A stretch of DNA of 64,000 nucleotides from G965247475 sp965247475 (GTDB lineage: Bacteria; Chloroflexota; UBA11872), in assembly GCA_965247475.1 (NCBI GenBank), contig OZ252016.1:1488001-1552000 (forward strand). The letters run 5' to 3'. The position numbers and the translations under genes are program-made. The number at the start of each line of letters is the position of its first letter. The first letter of the stretch is position 1. Positions 62,426 to 64,000 of the stretch are shown here, piece after piece. Below the pieces are notes generated by a model, which was given only the letters and a program-made list of their open reading frames with translations, did not search any database and was not told the origin of the DNA.

Positions 62426-63163
62426 TCAGCCCAGTGCCGCGCCGCCGTCGATTTCAAGAACCTGGCCCGTGACCCAGCCGCTCTCGTCCGACGCCAGATA
62501 TAGCGCGGCGTAGGCGACGTCCAGACTCTGCGCCGGGCGCGCGATCTCGCCCGGCGGGACCCCGATGGGTTCCGCCGGCGGGGGCGTGCCGCCGATCGAG
62601 CCCGGACAGAGGGCATTCACTCGGATGTTGCGGTCGCGGTACTGGCGCGCCGTTCGCCGCACGAAGGCGAGCAGGCCGGCCTTCGCGGCCGCGTAGCCCT
62701 GGTTCGCGGTTCTGAGCACGTCAGCCGACGCCGCCACATGAACGAGCGCGCCGCCCGCCGGCCTCTGCCGCAGCATCTGCGCGAGGCTCGCGCGGGCGCA
62801 CAGGTAGTGGCCCCGAAGGTTGAGGTCCAGCAGATAGTCCCAGGCGTCGGGCGGGGTCTCATGGAGCTCCAGATCGCCGTAGTCGTACTCGCCGAGATTG
62901 CAGTAGAGCGCATCTACCCGACCGAATTCCCGAACGGCGGTCGCCACCATGGCATCGCAGCCGGCTTCGGTCGTGGCGTCCGCCGCGCACACGACGGCTT
63001 GGCCGCCGTCCGCGCGGGCCAGCTCCGCCAGGGCCTGCAGCGGCTCTTCCCTTCGAGCGGTCAGCACGAGCCGCGCACCTTCGCGAGCAAAGAGGCGTGC
63101 GACGGCGGTGCCCATCCCGCCGCCAGCCGCCGGCATGAGCACTACCCGATCCTCGAGTCGCAT
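62426..63163 (-). CDS. SDR-family protein with altered cofactor and NNAG motifs
   Basis: 245 residues from ATG 63163 with GAGAGGGGG upstream. The fold is plain (MRLEDRVVLMPAAGGGMGTA, LVHVAASADVLRTANQGYAA with Y-A-A-A-K, ESGWVTGQVLEIDGGAALG). However, TGxxxGxG reads MPAAGGGMG and the NNAG motif reads CNLGEY. The Ser is placed as VAASAD before the YxxxK. Such changes occur in divergent SDRs, so cofactor and reaction cannot be predicted. It is transcribed toward the dehydrogenase gene. Confidence 0.88.
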   Translation of the reverse strand: MRLEDRVVLMPAAGGGMGTAVARLFAREGARLVLTARREEPLQALAELARADGGQAVVCAADATTEAGCDAMVATAVREFGRVDALYCNLGEYDYGDLELHETPPDAWDYLLDLNLRGHYLCARASLAQMLRQRPAGGALVHVAASADVLRTANQGYAAAKAGLLAFVRRTARQYRDRNIRVNALCPGSIGGTPPPAEPIGVPPGEIARPAQSLDVAYAALYLASDESGWVTGQVLEIDGGAALG

Positions 63164-63422
63164 AGCGAGCCCCCTCTCCTGGCGATCGATCTTGTAATCC
63201 TACGGCCGGGTACGCGCACGGGTGGCGGGGCGGTTCGCGAACCGCCCGTACAGGCCGGCCGACCTTGCCCTGGGCTGCCGCTCGACGCCCGCGGGGGGCC
63301 CGATCGGGCCTTTCTCGTCCCTCGCAAGAACGCCGCGAAGCTCGTGCGGAGGCGGCGCTCGACCGGCATAGCGCCAGATTTCGTCCTTCCCGGCCTTGCT
63401 GCAAAACCAAATGCGCGTGACC

Positions 63423-64000
63423 ATGCGCACGCAGCCGCTGCCGCAGCCGGGGATGGTGACGCAGATGCCAACCGCGGATGGAGTCGAATACCAGCAGCCC
63501 GCCTACGCGGATTTCCCGCCGCAAGAGCACACGGCGCGGTGTGCGCGGGCCCGCGAGCACATGGCGGACCAGAACCTGGACGCGCTGATCATCAGCGGGC
63601 GCGAGAACGTCTACTACTTCGCCGGAATCCACGCCTACGCGAGCGAGATTCAGGATGTCTACGTCTTCTGCGTGGTGCCCCAGGACGCCTCCCTGGGCGT
63701 TTCCGTGATCGCCAGCACGATCTATTCCCACTTCGCGTCGATGACCTGGGTCCCCGACCTGCGGCTCTGGGACAGCAACCTGTTCGCGGGTGGTTCGGAG
63801 ACGCATCCGGCCGTGCGTCTCCTCCTAGACGTTCTCGCCGAGAAGAAGCTGCGGCGGGGGCGGCTGGGATTCGAGCTGGGTGACGACATCAACATGGGCG
63901 CCGGCCGGGCGCTCACCGACGAGCTGGTCGAAGCGCTGCCCGACGCGGCGATCGTCGATGGCGGGCCGGCCATCTGGGCCACCCGCAAGATCAAGTCCCC
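63423..64000 (+). CDS. M24 family metallopeptidase (creatinase/prolidase-like), N-terminal part only
   Basis: Plus-strand frame from 63423 is open to the window edge (about 192 codons). It reads EHTARCARAREHMADQNLDA, LIISGRENVYYFAGIHAYAS and RLGFELGDDINMGAGRALTD, which is the creatinase N-terminal domain; the catalytic domain lies beyond the window. Candidate starts are ATG 63411, 63423 and 63453, none with a strong Shine-Dalgarno. It differs from the M24 gene at 1098, so two M24 members are present. Related to X-Pro peptidases or creatinases. Confidence 0.82.
   Translation, partial: MRTQPLPQPGMVTQMPTADGVEYQQPAYADFPPQEHTARCARAREHMADQNLDALIISGRENVYYFAGIHAYASEIQDVYVFCVVPQDASLGVSVIASTIYSHFASMTWVPDLRLWDSNLFAGGSETHPAVRLLLDVLAEKKLRRGRLGFELGDDINMGAGRALTDELVEALPDAAIVDGGPAIWATRKIKS

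Overview
The window is GC-rich, gene-dense bacterial DNA. It is most like a Chloroflexota genome, possibly of the SAR202 / sponge-symbiont type. This is an inference from three things: lipoproteins whose lipobox is followed by long runs of E-V-P-V-E-V repeats, expansions of SDR, amidohydrolase and enolase-superfamily paralogs, and PhyH, GH4 and hydantoinase genes side by side. No rRNA or phylogenetic marker is present; the only RNA gene seen is tRNA-Gly(TCC).

Layout. 1-3.3 kb: a minus-strand run of an M19 dipeptidase-like protein, an M24 peptidase and a zinc-type dehydrogenase cut by the window edge. 3.8-8.0 kb: a small membrane protein and a complete ABC-2 exporter (ATPase plus two permeases). 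8.2-12.9 kb: an accessory island with an antitoxin beside a toxin gene cut by a 50-bp dispersed repeat, an AT-rich two-gene cassette of unknown function, a Phd-type antitoxin, a DUF559 nuclease, a VapBC pair and tandem repeats. 13-28.7 kb: a large minus-strand catabolic block built around a dipeptide/oligopeptide-type ABC importer, with three ACMSD-like amidohydrolases, an M20 amidase, two GH4 glycosidases, two SDRs and a cupin. 28.7-33.5 kb: hydantoinase A, a truncated hydantoinase B fused to half an amidohydrolase, and an oligopeptide ATPase that has lost its Walker A. 33.9-37.8 kb: a 2-hydroxyacid dehydrogenase, an SMP-30 lactonase, an SDR and a broken PhyH dioxygenase. 38.4-40.8 kb: a secreted 17-repeat plant-type LRR protein. 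41-45.6 kb: about 32 copies of a heptanucleotide repeat, IS remnants, a VapC fragment, a CrtI-like oxidoreductase and a second TA pair. 46-62 kb: two carbohydrate ABC importers without ATPase genes. Between them lie three amidohydrolases and two enolase-superfamily dehydratases, two of the amidohydrolases and both dehydratases belonging to a recent tandem duplication. An SMP-30 lactonase and two zinc dehydrogenases follow. The right end has an SDR and the start of another M24 gene.

How the genes may work together. The 46-62 kb block has the parts of a non-phosphorylative sugar-acid route: uptake, dehydrogenase, lactonase, dehydratase and ACMSD/TIM-barrel hydrolases. The 13-28 kb block suits import of a glycosylated or amidated compound followed by GH4 cleavage, deacylation and oxidation. 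The substrates cannot be read from sequence.

Many genes between 18 and 38 kb carry frameshifts, deletions or an internal stop, while the 43-63 kb genes look intact. This may be real decay or local sequence error and should be checked against reads. Several families of short palindromic intergenic repeats recur through the window, and strong hairpins follow all three substrate-binding-protein genes.
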